Assembly: GCF_034009455.1 (NCBI RefSeq)
Contig: NZ_CP125380.1
Coordinates: 1,281,001 to 1,345,000 of the forward strand
From: Pseudomonas sp. P5_109
Lineage (GTDB): Bacteria > Pseudomonadota > Gammaproteobacteria > Pseudomonadales > Pseudomonadaceae
Direction of reading: 5' to 3'
Length of the DNA stretch: 64,000 nt
Positions 19,628-28,607 of the stretch are shown here, one piece after another. Below the pieces are notes generated by a model. The model was not told where the DNA came from. It did no database searches and saw nothing but the letters and a program-made list of their open reading frames with translations. Made by a program: the position numbers and the translations under genes. Within the stretch, counting starts at the first letter, position 1. Each line of letters begins with the position of its first letter.

Positions 19628-20167
19628 ATGCGAGAGCTTAACTTTAATGTAGGTCATGTCGCAGTCGTAGATTTTTCAGAATCCAATTCACAGTCTGTTG
19701 CGGAATATTTTTCTAGAAATCAGAAGCATCTAGAAGCTTCTATGCCGAAACGTCCTTCTGAATTTTATACACAAGCGTTCTGGCAGGAACAATTGTCACG
19801 CTACCAATTATCACGCGCCGCTGGTAACGAGTTGCGGTTCGCTCTTGTCGATAGCGGAAAGGTAGTAGGTATAATAAGTTATGATCAAATAGTAAAAGGT
19901 CCTTTTCGAGCTTGCTATTTAGGTTATAGCATCGATAGAGAGTACCAAGGAAAAGGGTTAATGAGAGAGGCACTGTCACAAACAATTAGCTATGTGTTGG
20001 ATGAGTTAAATATGAATAGGGTGATGGCAAACTATGAACCGTCAAATCAACGAAGTGCCAAATTGTTGAAGTCACTAGGGTTTGAGCGTGAAGGGTACGC
20101 CAGGAAGTATTTGAAGTTGAATGGCATGTGGCGGGATCATATTTTAACAAGCTTAATTTCAGATTAG
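19628..20167 (+). CDS. GNAT acetyltransferase, RimJ/RimL type, acquired
   Basis: 179 residues resembling ribosomal-protein N-acetyltransferases. The acetyl-CoA-binding motif is seen as YQGKGLMREAL, preceded by LGYSIDREYQG, and the C-terminal NQRSAKLLKSLGFEREGYARKY is typical of the family. AAGGAG lies 6 nt before the ATG. Base composition and codons (many AAT, TTA, ATA, AGA) differ strongly from neighbours, indicating recent transfer. It stands alone between wspR and prfB, flanked by an IS remnant and a second copy of the wspR 3' end. The natural substrate is unknown; small molecules or antibiotics are also possible. Confidence 0.85.
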   Translation: MRELNFNVGHVAVVDFSESNSQSVAEYFSRNQKHLEASMPKRPSEFYTQAFWQEQLSRYQLSRAAGNELRFALVDSGKVVGIISYDQIVKGPFRACYLGYSIDREYQGKGLMREALSQTISYVLDELNMNRVMANYEPSNQRSAKLLKSLGFEREGYARKYLKLNGMWRDHILTSLISD

Positions 20168-20210
20168 GAATCGTTGAAAGGATGAGAGTATGGAACCGAT
20201 ACATCCGACT

Positions 20211-20332
20211 GCATCGGTCTGTCGACCATCCCCCCGAAAGCGGGCAGCAATTGCCGCGACCTGATCCTGGCGGCGGACAAGGGGCTGTATTCGGCGAAGA
20301 AAAATGGGCGCAATCAGGTGGGGGTTGGGTAA
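20211..20332 (+). pseudogene. second copy of the wspR 3' end
   Basis: These 122 bp align without gaps to 18577-18698 of wspR with 13 differences (about 89% identity). Read in the wspR frame they encode the last 40 residues, ending [13 protein letters not shown] and a stop. Similarity ends abruptly on the left at about 20210, next to the acetyltransferase. There is no start, so this is a fragment left by recombination or insertion at the wspR end. Confidence 0.9.
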
Positions 20333-20355
20333 CGCTCGACTTGATGGTGATGAAC

Positions 20356-20504
20356 CTGTGGCGAGGGGGCTTGTCGGATCGCCGCACCGCCCCGTTGGGT
20401 CGCGAAGCGGCCCCGAAACTGCCGCCTATGTCTGCCAGACATACCGCATTGACTGGTTTTACGACTGCTTCGCAGTCGAACGGGGGCAAGCCCCCTCGCC
20501 ACAG
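20356..20504. repeat. second-class REPIN (CTGTGGCGAGGGGGCTTG type)
   Basis: CTGTGGCGAGGGGGCTTG and its inverted partner CAAGCCCCCTCGCCACAG enclose about 110 bp. The interior holds further inverted pairs (GACTGCTTCGCAGTC, CTGCCGCCTATGTCTGCCAG). It is the same class as 24191-24325. Together with the wspR fragment it fills the 483-bp gap before prfB. Confidence 0.8.
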
Positions 20505-20650
20505 GTGGGTGGTGACTGCTTGATTTGCAGTTGGCAGGTGGCCGCTGACTGAAACCATTCGCCGGTAAACCCGCCATGCGGGCTGCCGGGATCGCTTGAT
20601 TACGGTATACTCGCCGGCTTTCAAAAGTTCGCCAACGAGTGCTGCCCGTC

Positions 20651-21746
20651 ATGGAAATCAACCCGATCCTGAACACCATCAAGGACCTGTCCGAGCGCTC
20701 CGAAACTATTCGGGGGTATCTTTGACTACGATCAAAAGCATGAGCGTCTGACCGAAGTCAATCGCGAGCTTGAAGATCCGAGTGTCTGGAACAAACCTGA
20801 ATACGCCCAGGAGCTGGGCCGCGAGCGCGCTGCGCTGGCGCAGATCGTCGATACCCTCGACGAACTGAACACCGGTCTGGCCGATTGCCGTGACCTGTTG
20901 GACATGGCCGTTGAAGAGAACGACGAAGGCGCAGTGGGCGATGTCGTCGCCGAGCTGGCCCGTCTCGAGGAAAACCTCGCCAAGCTTGAATTCCGCCGCA
21001 TGTTCAGCCACGAAATGGACCCGAACAACGCCTACCTGGACATCCAGGCCGGTTCCGGCGGCACCGAAGCCCAGGACTGGGCCAACATCTTGCTGCGCAT
21101 GTACCTGCGCTGGGCCGACAAACGCGGCTTCGACGCGACCATCATGGAACTGTCCGCCGGTGAAGTCGCCGGGATCAAGGGCGCGACCGTGCACATCAAG
21201 GGCGAATACGCCTTTGGCTGGTTGCGCACCGAGATCGGCGTGCACCGCCTGGTGCGCAAGAGCCCGTTCGACTCCGGCAACCGTCGCCACACCTCTTTCT
21301 CCGCGGTGTTCGTTTCCCCCGAGATCGATGACAAGGTGGAGATCGAGATCAACCCGGCAGACCTGCGGATCGACACCTATCGTTCTTCCGGTGCCGGTGG
21401 TCAGCACGTAAACACCACCGACTCGGCCGTACGTATCACCCACGTACCGACCAACACCGTGGTCAGCTGCCAGAACGAACGTTCCCAGCACGCCAACAAG
21501 GACACCGCCATGAAAATGCTGCGGGCCAAGTTGTACGAGCAGGAAATGCAGAAGCGCAACGCGGCGTCCCAGGCGCTGGAAGACACCAAGTCCGATATCG
21601 GCTGGGGTCACCAGATCCGTTCGTACGTGCTCGATGCCTCGCGGATCAAGGATCTGCGCACCAACATCGAACGCAGCGACTGTGACAAGGTGCTCGATGG
21701 CGACATCGACGAATACCTGGAAGCGAGCCTGAAATCGGGGCTGTAA
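20651..21746 (+). CDS. prfB: peptide chain release factor 2 (programmed +1 frameshift)
   Basis: RF2 terminates translation at UGA and UAA. The ATG at 20651 opens 24 codons ([13 protein letters not shown]...) that end at an in-frame TGA at 20723. A +1 shift at CTT-T resumes at GAC (20724) and continues to 21746, giving 364 residues, the usual RF2 length. The peptidyl-hydrolysis motif GGQ is in [12 protein letters not shown] and the stop-codon recognition SPF motif is in [10 protein letters not shown]. It precedes lysS, the standard order. Without the frameshift only an internal fragment from 20898 would be called. Confidence 0.96.
20711..20726 (+). promoter_or_regulatory. prfB: RF2 autoregulatory +1 recoding site
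   Basis: CGG GGG TAT CTT TGA C: a Shine-Dalgarno-like GGGGG three bases before the slippery CTT, followed by TGA and C, a weak termination context. Low RF2 lets the ribosome slip +1 on CTT and make full-length RF2. The usual enteric form has AGG GGG; here the first codon is CGG. Confidence 0.95.
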
Positions 21747-21768
21747 TACACTGACACACCGCGCCCCC

Positions 21769-21813
21769 CTGTAGGAGCCGGCTTGCCGGCGATCCCCGGC
21801 CGAAGGCCGGGGA
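21769..21813. repeat. REP plus GC-rich hairpin between prfB and lysS
   Basis: A single REP half (CTGTAGGAGCCGGCTTGCCGGCGA) is followed directly by CCCCGGCCGAAGGCCGGGG, a strong hairpin with no T-tract. It may attenuate or stabilise the prfB-lysS message. Confidence 0.7.
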
Positions 21814-21841
21814 CAACGAACCAGATGGAATATTTAAAGAC

Positions 21842-23344
21842 ATGAGCGACCAAGAACTCGACCCGCAAGCCCTGCAACAGGAAGAAAACTCCCTGATCGC
21901 CCTGCGCAAGGAAAAGCTTGCTGCCGAGCGCGCCAAGGGCAATGCCTTCCCGAATGACTTCCGCCGCGAAAACTACTGCGAGCAACTGCAGAAACGGTAC
22001 GCGGACAAGACCAAGGAAGAGCTCGCAGAAGCTGCAATCCCGGTCAAGGTTGCCGGTCGCATCATGCTCAACCGTGGCTCGTTCATGGTGATCCAGGACA
22101 TGACCGGGCGCATTCAGGTCTACGTCAACCGCAAGACCCTGTCCGAAGAAACCCTGGCCGCGGTGAAAACCTGGGACATGGGCGACATCATTGCCGCCGA
22201 AGGCACCCTGGCCCGTTCCGGCAAGGGCGACCTGTACGTTGAAATGACCAACGTGCGCCTGCTGACCAAATCCCTGCGCCCGCTGCCGGACAAGCACCAC
22301 GGCCTGACCGACACCGAGCAGCGCTATCGCCAGCGCTACGTTGACCTGATCGTCAACGAAGACGTGCGCCAGACTTTCCGCGTGCGTTCGCAAGTCATCG
22401 CGCACATCCGCAGCTTCCTGATGCAGCGTGACTTCCTGGAAGTGGAAACGCCGATGCTGCAGACCATTCCTGGCGGCGCGGCAGCCAAGCCGTTCGAGAC
22501 TCACCACAACGCCCTGGACATGGGCATGTTCTTGCGCATTGCGCCGGAGTTGTACCTCAAGCGGCTTGTTGTCGGCGGCTTCGAGAAAGTGTTCGAGATC
22601 AACCGCAACTTCCGTAACGAGGGCGTTTCGACTCGTCACAACCCTGAATTCACCATGTTGGAGTTCTACCAAGCCTACGCCGACTACGAAGACAACATGG
22701 ACCTGACCGAAGAGCTGTTCCGCGAACTGGCTCAGCTGGTTCTGGGCAGCACCGACGTGCCATACGGCGACAAGGTGTTCCACTTCGGCGAGCCGTTCGT
22801 GCGTCTGTCGGTGTTCGACTCGATCCTCAAGTACAACCCCGAGCTGACCGCTGACGACCTGAACGACATCGACAAGGCCCGCGCCATCGCGAAGAAGGCC
22901 GGGGCCAAGGTGCTGGGCTTCGAAGGCCTGGGCAAACTGCAGGTGATGATTTTCGAAGAGCTGGTCGAGCACAAGCTGGAGCAGCCGCACTTCATTACCC
23001 AGTACCCGTTCGAAGTGTCGCCGCTGGCCCGTCGCAACGACGACAACCCGAACGTCACCGACCGCTTCGAGCTGTTCATCGGTGGTCGTGAAATCGCCAA
23101 CGCCTACTCCGAGTTGAACGACGCGGAAGACCAGGCCGAGCGCTTCATGGCCCAGGTGGCCGACAAGGACGCTGGCGACGACGAAGCCATGCACTACGAC
23201 GCCGACTTCGTGCGTGCGCTGGAGTACGGCATGCCGCCAACGGCGGGTGAAGGCATCGGCATCGACCGTCTGGTGATGCTGCTGACCAACTCCCCGTCGA
23301 TCCGCGACGTGATCCTGTTCCCGCACATGCGGCCGCAAGCGTAA
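21842..23344 (+). CDS. lysS: lysyl-tRNA synthetase (class II)
   Basis: 500 residues, the normal LysS length. An N-terminal OB-fold anticodon-binding domain (about residues 60-170) precedes the class II catalytic core. Motif 2 is near [18 protein letters not shown] and motif 3 is [12 protein letters not shown] close to the C-terminus. It charges tRNA-Lys in the cytoplasm. It lies 95 bp after prfB, as in many proteobacteria, and is closed by a strong terminator. Confidence 0.97.
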   Translation: MSDQELDPQALQQEENSLIALRKEKLAAERAKGNAFPNDFRRENYCEQLQKRYADKTKEELAEAAIPVKVAGRIMLNRGSFMVIQDMTGRIQVYVNRKTLSEETLAAVKTWDMGDIIAAEGTLARSGKGDLYVEMTNVRLLTKSLRPLPDKHHGLTDTEQRYRQRYVDLIVNEDVRQTFRVRSQVIAHIRSFLMQRDFLEVETPMLQTIPGGAAAKPFETHHNALDMGMFLRIAPELYLKRLVVGGFEKVFEINRNFRNEGVSTRHNPEFTMLEFYQAYADYEDNMDLTEELFRELAQLVLGSTDVPYGDKVFHFGEPFVRLSVFDSILKYNPELTADDLNDIDKARAIAKKAGAKVLGFEGLGKLQVMIFEELVEHKLEQPHFITQYPFEVSPLARRNDDNPNVTDRFELFIGGREIANAYSELNDAEDQAERFMAQVADKDAGDDEAMHYDADFVRALEYGMPPTAGEGIGIDRLVMLLTNSPSIRDVILFPHMRPQA

Positions 23345-23355
23345 GTGTTTCAAAT

Positions 23356-23382
23356 AAAAAGCCGCCTTTGAGGCGGCTTTTT
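23356..23382 (+). terminator. Rho-independent terminator of lysS
   Basis: AAAAAGCCGCCT-TTG-AGGCGGCTTTTT, a 12-bp perfect stem with a T-tract, starts about 12 nt after the lysS stop. Confidence 0.93.
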
Positions 23383-23442
23383 ATTGCCTGTCTGGTACAA
23401 ACGTATCAACTTGTTACTTTCATCTGAGAGGAAATACCTGTC

Positions 23443-24159
23443 GTGATTCGTGCAATAGCTCAAGAAGGTGCAGCGGGTATCGCCACTGCGGTCGCTGAAA
23501 GTGTTCAGTACCAGGGCCGCAAGGCCAGCCGACAGGGCAGTGAGCAGCGTCGACAGGACATTCTCGACGCCGCCATGCGTATTGTCGTGCGCGATGGCGT
23601 GCGCGCCGTACGACATCGCGCGGTGGCCGCCGAGGCGCAAGTGCCGTTGTCGGCGACCACTTACTATTTCAAGGATATCGATGACCTGCTCACCGATACC
23701 TTCGCCCAATACGTGGAGCGCAGTGCCGCGTACATGGGCAAGTTGTGGGTAAACAACGAAGGCCTGCTGCGCGACATGATCGCCAGTGGCGATGGCAGCC
23801 CGCAGGCGCGCTCGACACTGGCGGACGACATTGCCCGGCTGATGACCGATTACGTTCACCGGCAACTGGTCAATCGCCGCGAGCATTTGATGGCCGAGCA
23901 GGCGTTCCGCCAGGAGGCTTTGCTCAACCCGCGCCTGGCCGAACTGGTGCGCTCGCATCAGCAAATCCTGCTGCAGGGCTCTTGCCAGCTGTTCCAGGTG
24001 CTGGGCTCGCGCGAGCCGCATCAGGATGCCAAGGTGTTGACGGCGATTATCGGGCGGATGGAATATCAGGGGCTGCTCAACGTAGACGAACCGGCCGCCG
24101 AAGAGGAAATGCTCGGCATCCTCAAGCGCTACATGCACCTGGTGCTGGCGTCGGTGTAG
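23443..24159 (+). CDS. TetR-family transcriptional regulator
   Basis: 238 residues starting at a GTG with AGAGGAAA upstream. A basic arm of about 30 residues leads to the TetR helix-turn-helix (RRQDILDAAMRIVVRDGVRAVRHRAVAAEAQ, then SATTYYFKDIDDLLTDTF; about residues 30-80). The C-terminal ligand domain is helical and gives no hint of ligand. A TetR gene next to lysS is conserved in pseudomonads as I recall. Its targets are unknown; the downstream lipoprotein gene is separated from it by a REPIN. Confidence 0.88.
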   Translation: MIRAIAQEGAAGIATAVAESVQYQGRKASRQGSEQRRQDILDAAMRIVVRDGVRAVRHRAVAAEAQVPLSATTYYFKDIDDLLTDTFAQYVERSAAYMGKLWVNNEGLLRDMIASGDGSPQARSTLADDIARLMTDYVHRQLVNRREHLMAEQAFRQEALLNPRLAELVRSHQQILLQGSCQLFQVLGSREPHQDAKVLTAIIGRMEYQGLLNVDEPAAEEEMLGILKRYMHLVLASV

Positions 24160-24190
24160 CCCGGTTGGTGCATGACCTGTGGGAACTGGC

Positions 24191-24325
24191 CTGTGGCGAG
24201 GGGGTTTGCCCCCGTTGGGTGGCGAAGCCGCCCCAAAACCAGTGACCTCGGTGAGACAGTCAGTCCGGATGCGCTGGTTTTACGACTGCTTCGCAGCCGA
24301 ACGGGGGCAAGCCCCCTCGCCACAG
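24191..24325. repeat. second-class REPIN (CTGTGGCGAGGGGGTTTG type)
   Basis: CTGTGGCGAGGGGGTTTGCCCC and inverted GGGGGCAAGCCCCCTCGCCACAG, with ACGACTGCTTCGCAGC inside, are closely related to 20356-20504. Confidence 0.8.
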
Positions 24326-24372
24326 AAGGCGCTGTGCATCTGAGGGCGAAGCGTGTTCATAGGGAGTGTTGA

Positions 24373-24927
24373 ATGAAAGCCTGGCGTGTCGTTGTGATCG
24401 CCTTGTCGTTCCTGCTGCTCAGTGGCTGTCTGGTAACCTTCAAGGAGCCGCTGCCCACAAGCGAACCCGCGCCTAAAGGATTGCTCGGCAAATGGACCAG
24501 CACCAATGCCTGGGGCGAGGCGCTCAACCTCGAACTGAGGCACATCGGTGACAACCGCTATCAGGCCGTCAGCTATTACCGGGCCAGGCCCTGGGAGCGG
24601 GAGGCCTATCCTTTCACAGTGTCACGCCATGGCAACCGCTGGTATCTGTCGGCGAAGGTGCCGGCGCAGTTCGGTGGGCATTTCACCCTGGGCGGTTTTG
24701 AGCTGACCGACAAACATGAGTTGGTGGTCTACAACCTCGATCTCGATCAGATCAACCAGGCCATCAAGCAGAAAGCCCTGAGCGGTGAAAGCTTCCAGAC
24801 CGGCGACGGCGATGGCGTAATGATCGACAGCAACATGGACCAAGTCGCCGCCTACCTCGACGACCCGGCCAATTCCGATGTGTTCGTCGAAGCGGTGCGC
24901 TATCAGCGTCAGGCCAAGGCCAAATAA
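24373..24927 (+). CDS. putative lipoprotein
   Basis: 184 residues with a lipoprotein signal: MKAWRVVVIALSFLLLSGC, lipobox LSGC with the acylated Cys at residue 19. The mature part is hydrophilic, with no domain I recognise (LLGKWTSTNAWGEALNLEL suggests a beta-rich fold). It lies 33 bp upstream of the QEGLA-motif gene, probably in one operon. The residue after Cys is Leu, not Asp, so outer-membrane sorting is expected. Confidence 0.78.
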   Translation: MKAWRVVVIALSFLLLSGCLVTFKEPLPTSEPAPKGLLGKWTSTNAWGEALNLELRHIGDNRYQAVSYYRARPWEREAYPFTVSRHGNRWYLSAKVPAQFGGHFTLGGFELTDKHELVVYNLDLDQINQAIKQKALSGESFQTGDGDGVMIDSNMDQVAAYLDDPANSDVFVEAVRYQRQAKAK

Positions 24928-24959
24928 CCGGCATCAACAGGTTTCTACAGGAGTTTCGC

Positions 24960-26237
24960 GTGGACGATTACCAACAGTCGATACGCATTTTGTCCGATCG
25001 CATCGTGCTGGCGCAGACGCCGATCCGCGTACTCGATGCGGTCAAATGGGACGACAATATTCGCAAGGGTTTCCTCAAGGCCAAGGGCAAGGAAATGCCG
25101 GCGGTGGACCGCGACTACTACCTCAACCGGCCGCTGGCGTTCGATTCCAGCAAGGTGAAGCTGGAGTTCCAGAACATCGAGCGCGACATCACCCGCCAGC
25201 TCGGCCAGTTCAACCCGGTCGGCCAGATCATGCGGCGCATGTGCAAGGAATACCGCATGGTGATCCGCATGCTCGAAGCCCGTGGCACCGAGGATTTCGG
25301 CCTGATTTCCCAGGAGCTGTACGGCGCCGCCTCCGATGCGTTCCACGCTGGCGACCCGACCCTTTCCGACCTGGGCATGATGCTGTCCGAATACCTGAAC
25401 AACATCGATGGCCGTGGCGACCTCAAGGACGAACCGAAGACACTGACGGCCAAGGATGCGGTCGACATGTTGCAGCATCGCTTGAACAAGGTGTTTGGCG
25501 AAGCCGAGGAAACCATTCGGGTGTTCGAGTCCGATGGCATCGTCGCCGACGCGGCGGCCGGCGCCGACTACATCAAGATCCGCTCCGACGCGATGTTCAA
25601 CAACCGCGATGTGCGCGCCCTGGAAGTCCATGAAGGGCTGGTACACGTCGGCACCACCCTCAACGGTCTGAACCAGCCGATCTGCACCTTCCTGGCCAAA
25701 GGGCCGCCCTCGTCGACGGTGACCCAGGAAGGCCTGGCGATCCTGATGGAAATCATCACCTTCGCCTCGTACCCGAGCCGCCTGCGCAAACTCACCAACC
25801 GCACCCGCGCCATTCACATGGTGGAGGAGGGCGCGGACTTCCTGCAGGTGTTCGAGTTCTTCCGCGAGCAAGGTTTCGAGATGCCCGAGAGCTACAGCAA
25901 CGCCAGTCGCGTTTTCCGCGGCTCGGTGCCGACAGGTCTGCCATTTACCAAAGACTTGTCCTACCTCAAGGGCTTCATCATGATTTACAACTACATTCAA
26001 CTGGCCGTGCGCAAAGGCAAGCTGGAGCAGATACCGCTGTTGTTCTGCGGCAAGACCACCTTGGAAGACATGCGTACCTTGCGCCAGTTGGTGGACGAAG
26101 GCCTGGTGGTGCCGCCCAAGTACCTGCCGGAACAGTTCCGCGACATGAACGCGTTGTCGGCGTGGATGTGCTTCTCCAACTTCCTCAACCACCTGAGCCT
26201 GGACCGGATCGAGGCGGATTACTCGAATATCCTGTAA
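24960..26237 (+). CDS. QEGLA-motif protein (DUF1704), putative metallopeptidase
   Basis: 425 residues, starting at a GTG preceded by ACAGGAG. It belongs to the family named 'flavohemoglobin expression-modulating QEGLA motif protein' (DUF1704). HEGLVH (about residue 223) matches HExxxH, and the QEGLA Glu follows about 30 residues later. This is the metal-site layout of DUF1704 peptidases such as the eukaryotic tubulin tyrosine carboxypeptidase MATCAP. A peptidase role is therefore a reasonable inference, while the flavohemoglobin label is historic. No signal peptide is seen, so it is cytosolic, and its partner is unknown. Confidence 0.85.
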   Translation: MDDYQQSIRILSDRIVLAQTPIRVLDAVKWDDNIRKGFLKAKGKEMPAVDRDYYLNRPLAFDSSKVKLEFQNIERDITRQLGQFNPVGQIMRRMCKEYRMVIRMLEARGTEDFGLISQELYGAASDAFHAGDPTLSDLGMMLSEYLNNIDGRGDLKDEPKTLTAKDAVDMLQHRLNKVFGEAEETIRVFESDGIVADAAAGADYIKIRSDAMFNNRDVRALEVHEGLVHVGTTLNGLNQPICTFLAKGPPSSTVTQEGLAILMEIITFASYPSRLRKLTNRTRAIHMVEEGADFLQVFEFFREQGFEMPESYSNASRVFRGSVPTGLPFTKDLSYLKGFIMIYNYIQLAVRKGKLEQIPLLFCGKTTLEDMRTLRQLVDEGLVVPPKYLPEQFRDMNALSAWMCFSNFLNHLSLDRIEADYSNIL

Positions 26238-26255
26238 GGGCTGGTGAGATCCAAA

Positions 26256-26346
26256 TGTGGGAGCGGGCTTGCTCGCGAAAGCGGTGTGTCAGCCAACTGA
26301 GATGTTGAATGTCAGACCGCATTCGCGAGCAAGCCCGCTCCCACAG
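26256..26346. repeat. REPIN-like pair (TGTGGGAGCGGGCTTGCTCGCGAA type)
   Basis: Near-perfect arms TGTGGGAGCGGGCTTGCTCG and the inverse enclose about 45 bp including GCGGT...ACCGC. The same subtype recurs at 27656, 29290, 52173, 54738 and 61936. Confidence 0.85.
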
Positions 26347-26385
26347 GGGGTATGTATTCCAATCGTCAAAGCGAGGTTTCAACGG

Positions 26386-27300
26386 ATGAGAATCCTCGGC
26401 ATCGTCTGCCTTCTCCTGGCCTTGAACGGTTGCAGCTCACTGCTGTTCTACCCCGAACCCGGCCAGCTGTTCACCCCGCAAAAGGCCGGGCTCGAATACC
26501 GCACCGTCACCCTGATCACTGCCGATGGCCTCAAGCTCAATGCCTGGTGGCTGCCAGCGAAGCAGGGAGTCGAGGTCAAAGGCACAGTGCTGCACCTGCA
26601 CGGCAATGGCGGAAACCTGCCCATGCACCTCGGCGGCAGCTTTTGGTTGCCGGAAAATGGTTACCAGGTGTTGCTTGTTGATTATCGCGGTTATGGCCTG
26701 TCCGAAGGCGAACCAAGCCTGCCAGCGATCTATCAGGACATCGATGCGGCGTTCGCCTGGCTGGACCGGGCGCCAGAGGTTCAAGGCAAGCCGCTGATCC
26801 TGCTCGGCCAGAGCCTCGGTGGCTCGATGGCCGTGCATTACCTGGTCCAGCACCCGCAACGGCAGAAGCAACTCAAGGCCATCGTGCTCGATGGCGTACC
26901 CGCCAGCTACCGCAGCGTCGGTCAGTATGCGTTGAGCCATTCATGGGTGTTCTGGACGTTCCAGGTGCCGTTGTCATGGCTGGTGCCGGATGGCGACAGC
27001 GCGATCAACGCCATGGCGCAGCTTAAAGATGTGCCGAAACTGCTCTACCACAGCATCGACGATCCGATCGTGCCTCTTTCCAACGGCATCCGACTGTATC
27101 AAGCTGCGCCGCCGCCGCGGGTGCTGCAACTGACCCGTGGCGGTCATGTGCAGACGTTCGCCGACCCGGTCTGGCGCACAGTCATGCTGCGTTACCTCGA
27201 TGACCCGCAGCATTTCAACGGCCTGCGCCGCCTGGGTGAAATCCCCAATTACCCGGCACCGCCGAATTCTGAAGATGAACCACCAGAGAGTCCGCAATGA
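26386..27300 (+). CDS. alpha/beta-hydrolase lipoprotein
   Basis: 304 residues from the ATG at 26386 (GCGAGG upstream); the longer frame from 26257 runs through a REPIN. Signal MRILGIVCLLLALNGC has a lipobox Cys at residue 16. The serine-hydrolase nucleophile elbow is GQSLGG, with the oxyanion region HLHGNGGN upstream and the likely catalytic His in RGGHVQTF. It resembles the BEM46/YfhR-like esterase group; the substrate is unknown. It overlaps the next gene by ATGA. Confidence 0.87.
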   Translation: MRILGIVCLLLALNGCSSLLFYPEPGQLFTPQKAGLEYRTVTLITADGLKLNAWWLPAKQGVEVKGTVLHLHGNGGNLPMHLGGSFWLPENGYQVLLVDYRGYGLSEGEPSLPAIYQDIDAAFAWLDRAPEVQGKPLILLGQSLGGSMAVHYLVQHPQRQKQLKAIVLDGVPASYRSVGQYALSHSWVFWTFQVPLSWLVPDGDSAINAMAQLKDVPKLLYHSIDDPIVPLSNGIRLYQAAPPPRVLQLTRGGHVQTFADPVWRTVMLRYLDDPQHFNGLRRLGEIPNYPAPPNSEDEPPESPQ

Positions 27301-27626
27301 GTGAAGAACGTAACGCCATCCCGCTGATCATCACCGGTATCTGCAGCATCCTCGGCACCGTGGGGGCCCTGTGGTGGTACGGCTACCTGCACTTCGCCAA
27401 GCCTGAAGATGCGTTGCTGCTCAACGAATTCACCATGCTCAAGACCGTTCCGGGCGAAGACTACAAAGTCTCCCTGGAACCGGCCGCGCAAGTGGCGCAG
27501 TGCATTGATGGCGTGCTGGTGCTGTTCGACATGGAACAGAAGGGCCTGACCGGTGTGCTGGTCGACAGCAAGAAGAAAGCCGTGCGCTGCATGGGGCAGG
27601 AAACGCCGCAGAAGCTGGAGCAATAA
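27297..27626 (+). CDS. small membrane protein, unknown function
   Basis: 109 residues with one N-terminal membrane helix (about residues 8-30: IPLIITGICSILGTVGALWWYG) and a soluble C-terminal part with two Cys (QCIDG, VRCMG). Its start overlaps the hydrolase stop (ATGA), so the two are co-translated and may act together at the envelope. I recognise no family. Confidence 0.75.
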   Translation: MSEERNAIPLIITGICSILGTVGALWWYGYLHFAKPEDALLLNEFTMLKTVPGEDYKVSLEPAAQVAQCIDGVLVLFDMEQKGLTGVLVDSKKKAVRCMGQETPQKLEQ

Positions 27627-27655
27627 ACCGGTCCTGACCAACAACACAAATCCAA

Positions 27656-27746
27656 TGTGGGAGCGGGCTTGCTCGCGAAAGCGGAGTGTCAGTCAACATT
27701 GATGCTGAATGTTCCACCGCATTCGCGAGCAAGCCCGCTCCCACAG
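27656..27746. repeat. REPIN-like pair
   Basis: TGTGGGAGCGGGCTTGCTCG and inverse enclose about 45 bp. It is nearly the same as 26256-26346, and separates two convergent genes. Confidence 0.85.
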
Positions 27747-27764
27747 GGGGAGTGATGCGGCCGA

Positions 27765-28562
27765 TTATTGCGTGTTGGCGCTAATCGCCGAACGCGGCAC
27801 TACCGGCTGATTGTCATTGGAAATCGTCACCTCCACCCGACGATTCATCGCCCGGCCCGAGGTGCTGGCGTTATCCGCCACCGGATACTCCTTGCCGTAC
27901 CCCTGCGCCACGATCCGCGCTGGATCGACGCCCATCTTCACCAGCGCAGCCCGCACGGAGTCCGCGCGACGTTCCGACAGCGACTGGTTGTGCGACGCCG
28001 TGCCGGTGCTGTCGGTATAACCTTCGACAATCACTTTGCGGTCGGGGTTTTCCTGGAGGTACTGCGCCAGTTTGTTGATGTTCATCAGGCCGTTGGATTT
28101 CAGCTCGGCCTTGTCCGTGGCGAACAGCACATCGCCAAAGGTCACCAGTGTCCCGCGATCGGTCTGCCTGGCGTTGAGACTGTCCTTGAGTTGTTTGATC
28201 TGCTGATCCCGGCCTTCCAGGCGGGCCTCGGCCCGTTGTGCCGAGGTGTTTTTCAGATTGGCTTCGGCGGTGCGCAGGGCAATGGTCTGCTTGGCCACTT
28301 CAACCCGCTGGTTGGTCAGATAGGCAAGCTGGTCGACCTTGGCCGCGTCCTCCTTGTCCCGATAGGCCTGATCGGCCTTGTCCAGATAATCGCTGGCTTC
28401 CTTGGTTTCCAGGGCGGCGACCTTGGCCGCTTGCGGGTCGGCCTGCAGCCCCGTGTAGTTGGTGCGGGCCTGTTCGAGGTTGGCGTTGGGTGGTGTGGAA
28501 CAGGCCGCCAGGGCTACGGTGACAGCCAGCAGGGCAGGGATCATCAGTTGATTGGGTTTCAT
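27765..28562 (-). CDS. lptF: OmpA-family lipoprotein (LptF-like)
   Basis: 265 residues. The signal ends at a lipobox (VALAAC, Cys about residue 21). An N-terminal helical DUF4398-like region (about 25-130, rich in Ala/Glu/Lys and likely coiled coil) precedes a C-terminal OmpA peptidoglycan-binding domain: VLFATDKAELKSNG, then VEGYTDSTG and LSERRADSVRAAL. It anchors the outer membrane to peptidoglycan. It follows the DUF4398 gene by 45 bp, probably in one operon. The match to P. aeruginosa LptF is from memory. Confidence 0.82.
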   Translation of the reverse strand: MKPNQLMIPALLAVTVALAACSTPPNANLEQARTNYTGLQADPQAAKVAALETKEASDYLDKADQAYRDKEDAAKVDQLAYLTNQRVEVAKQTIALRTAEANLKNTSAQRAEARLEGRDQQIKQLKDSLNARQTDRGTLVTFGDVLFATDKAELKSNGLMNINKLAQYLQENPDRKVIVEGYTDSTGTASHNQSLSERRADSVRAALVKMGVDPARIVAQGYGKEYPVADNASTSGRAMNRRVEVTISNDNQPVVPRSAISANTQ

Positions 28563-28607
28563 GATTTCGTCCTTTTAGTCGAGTGGGAATGCGTGGCGCC
28601 GCGCCGA

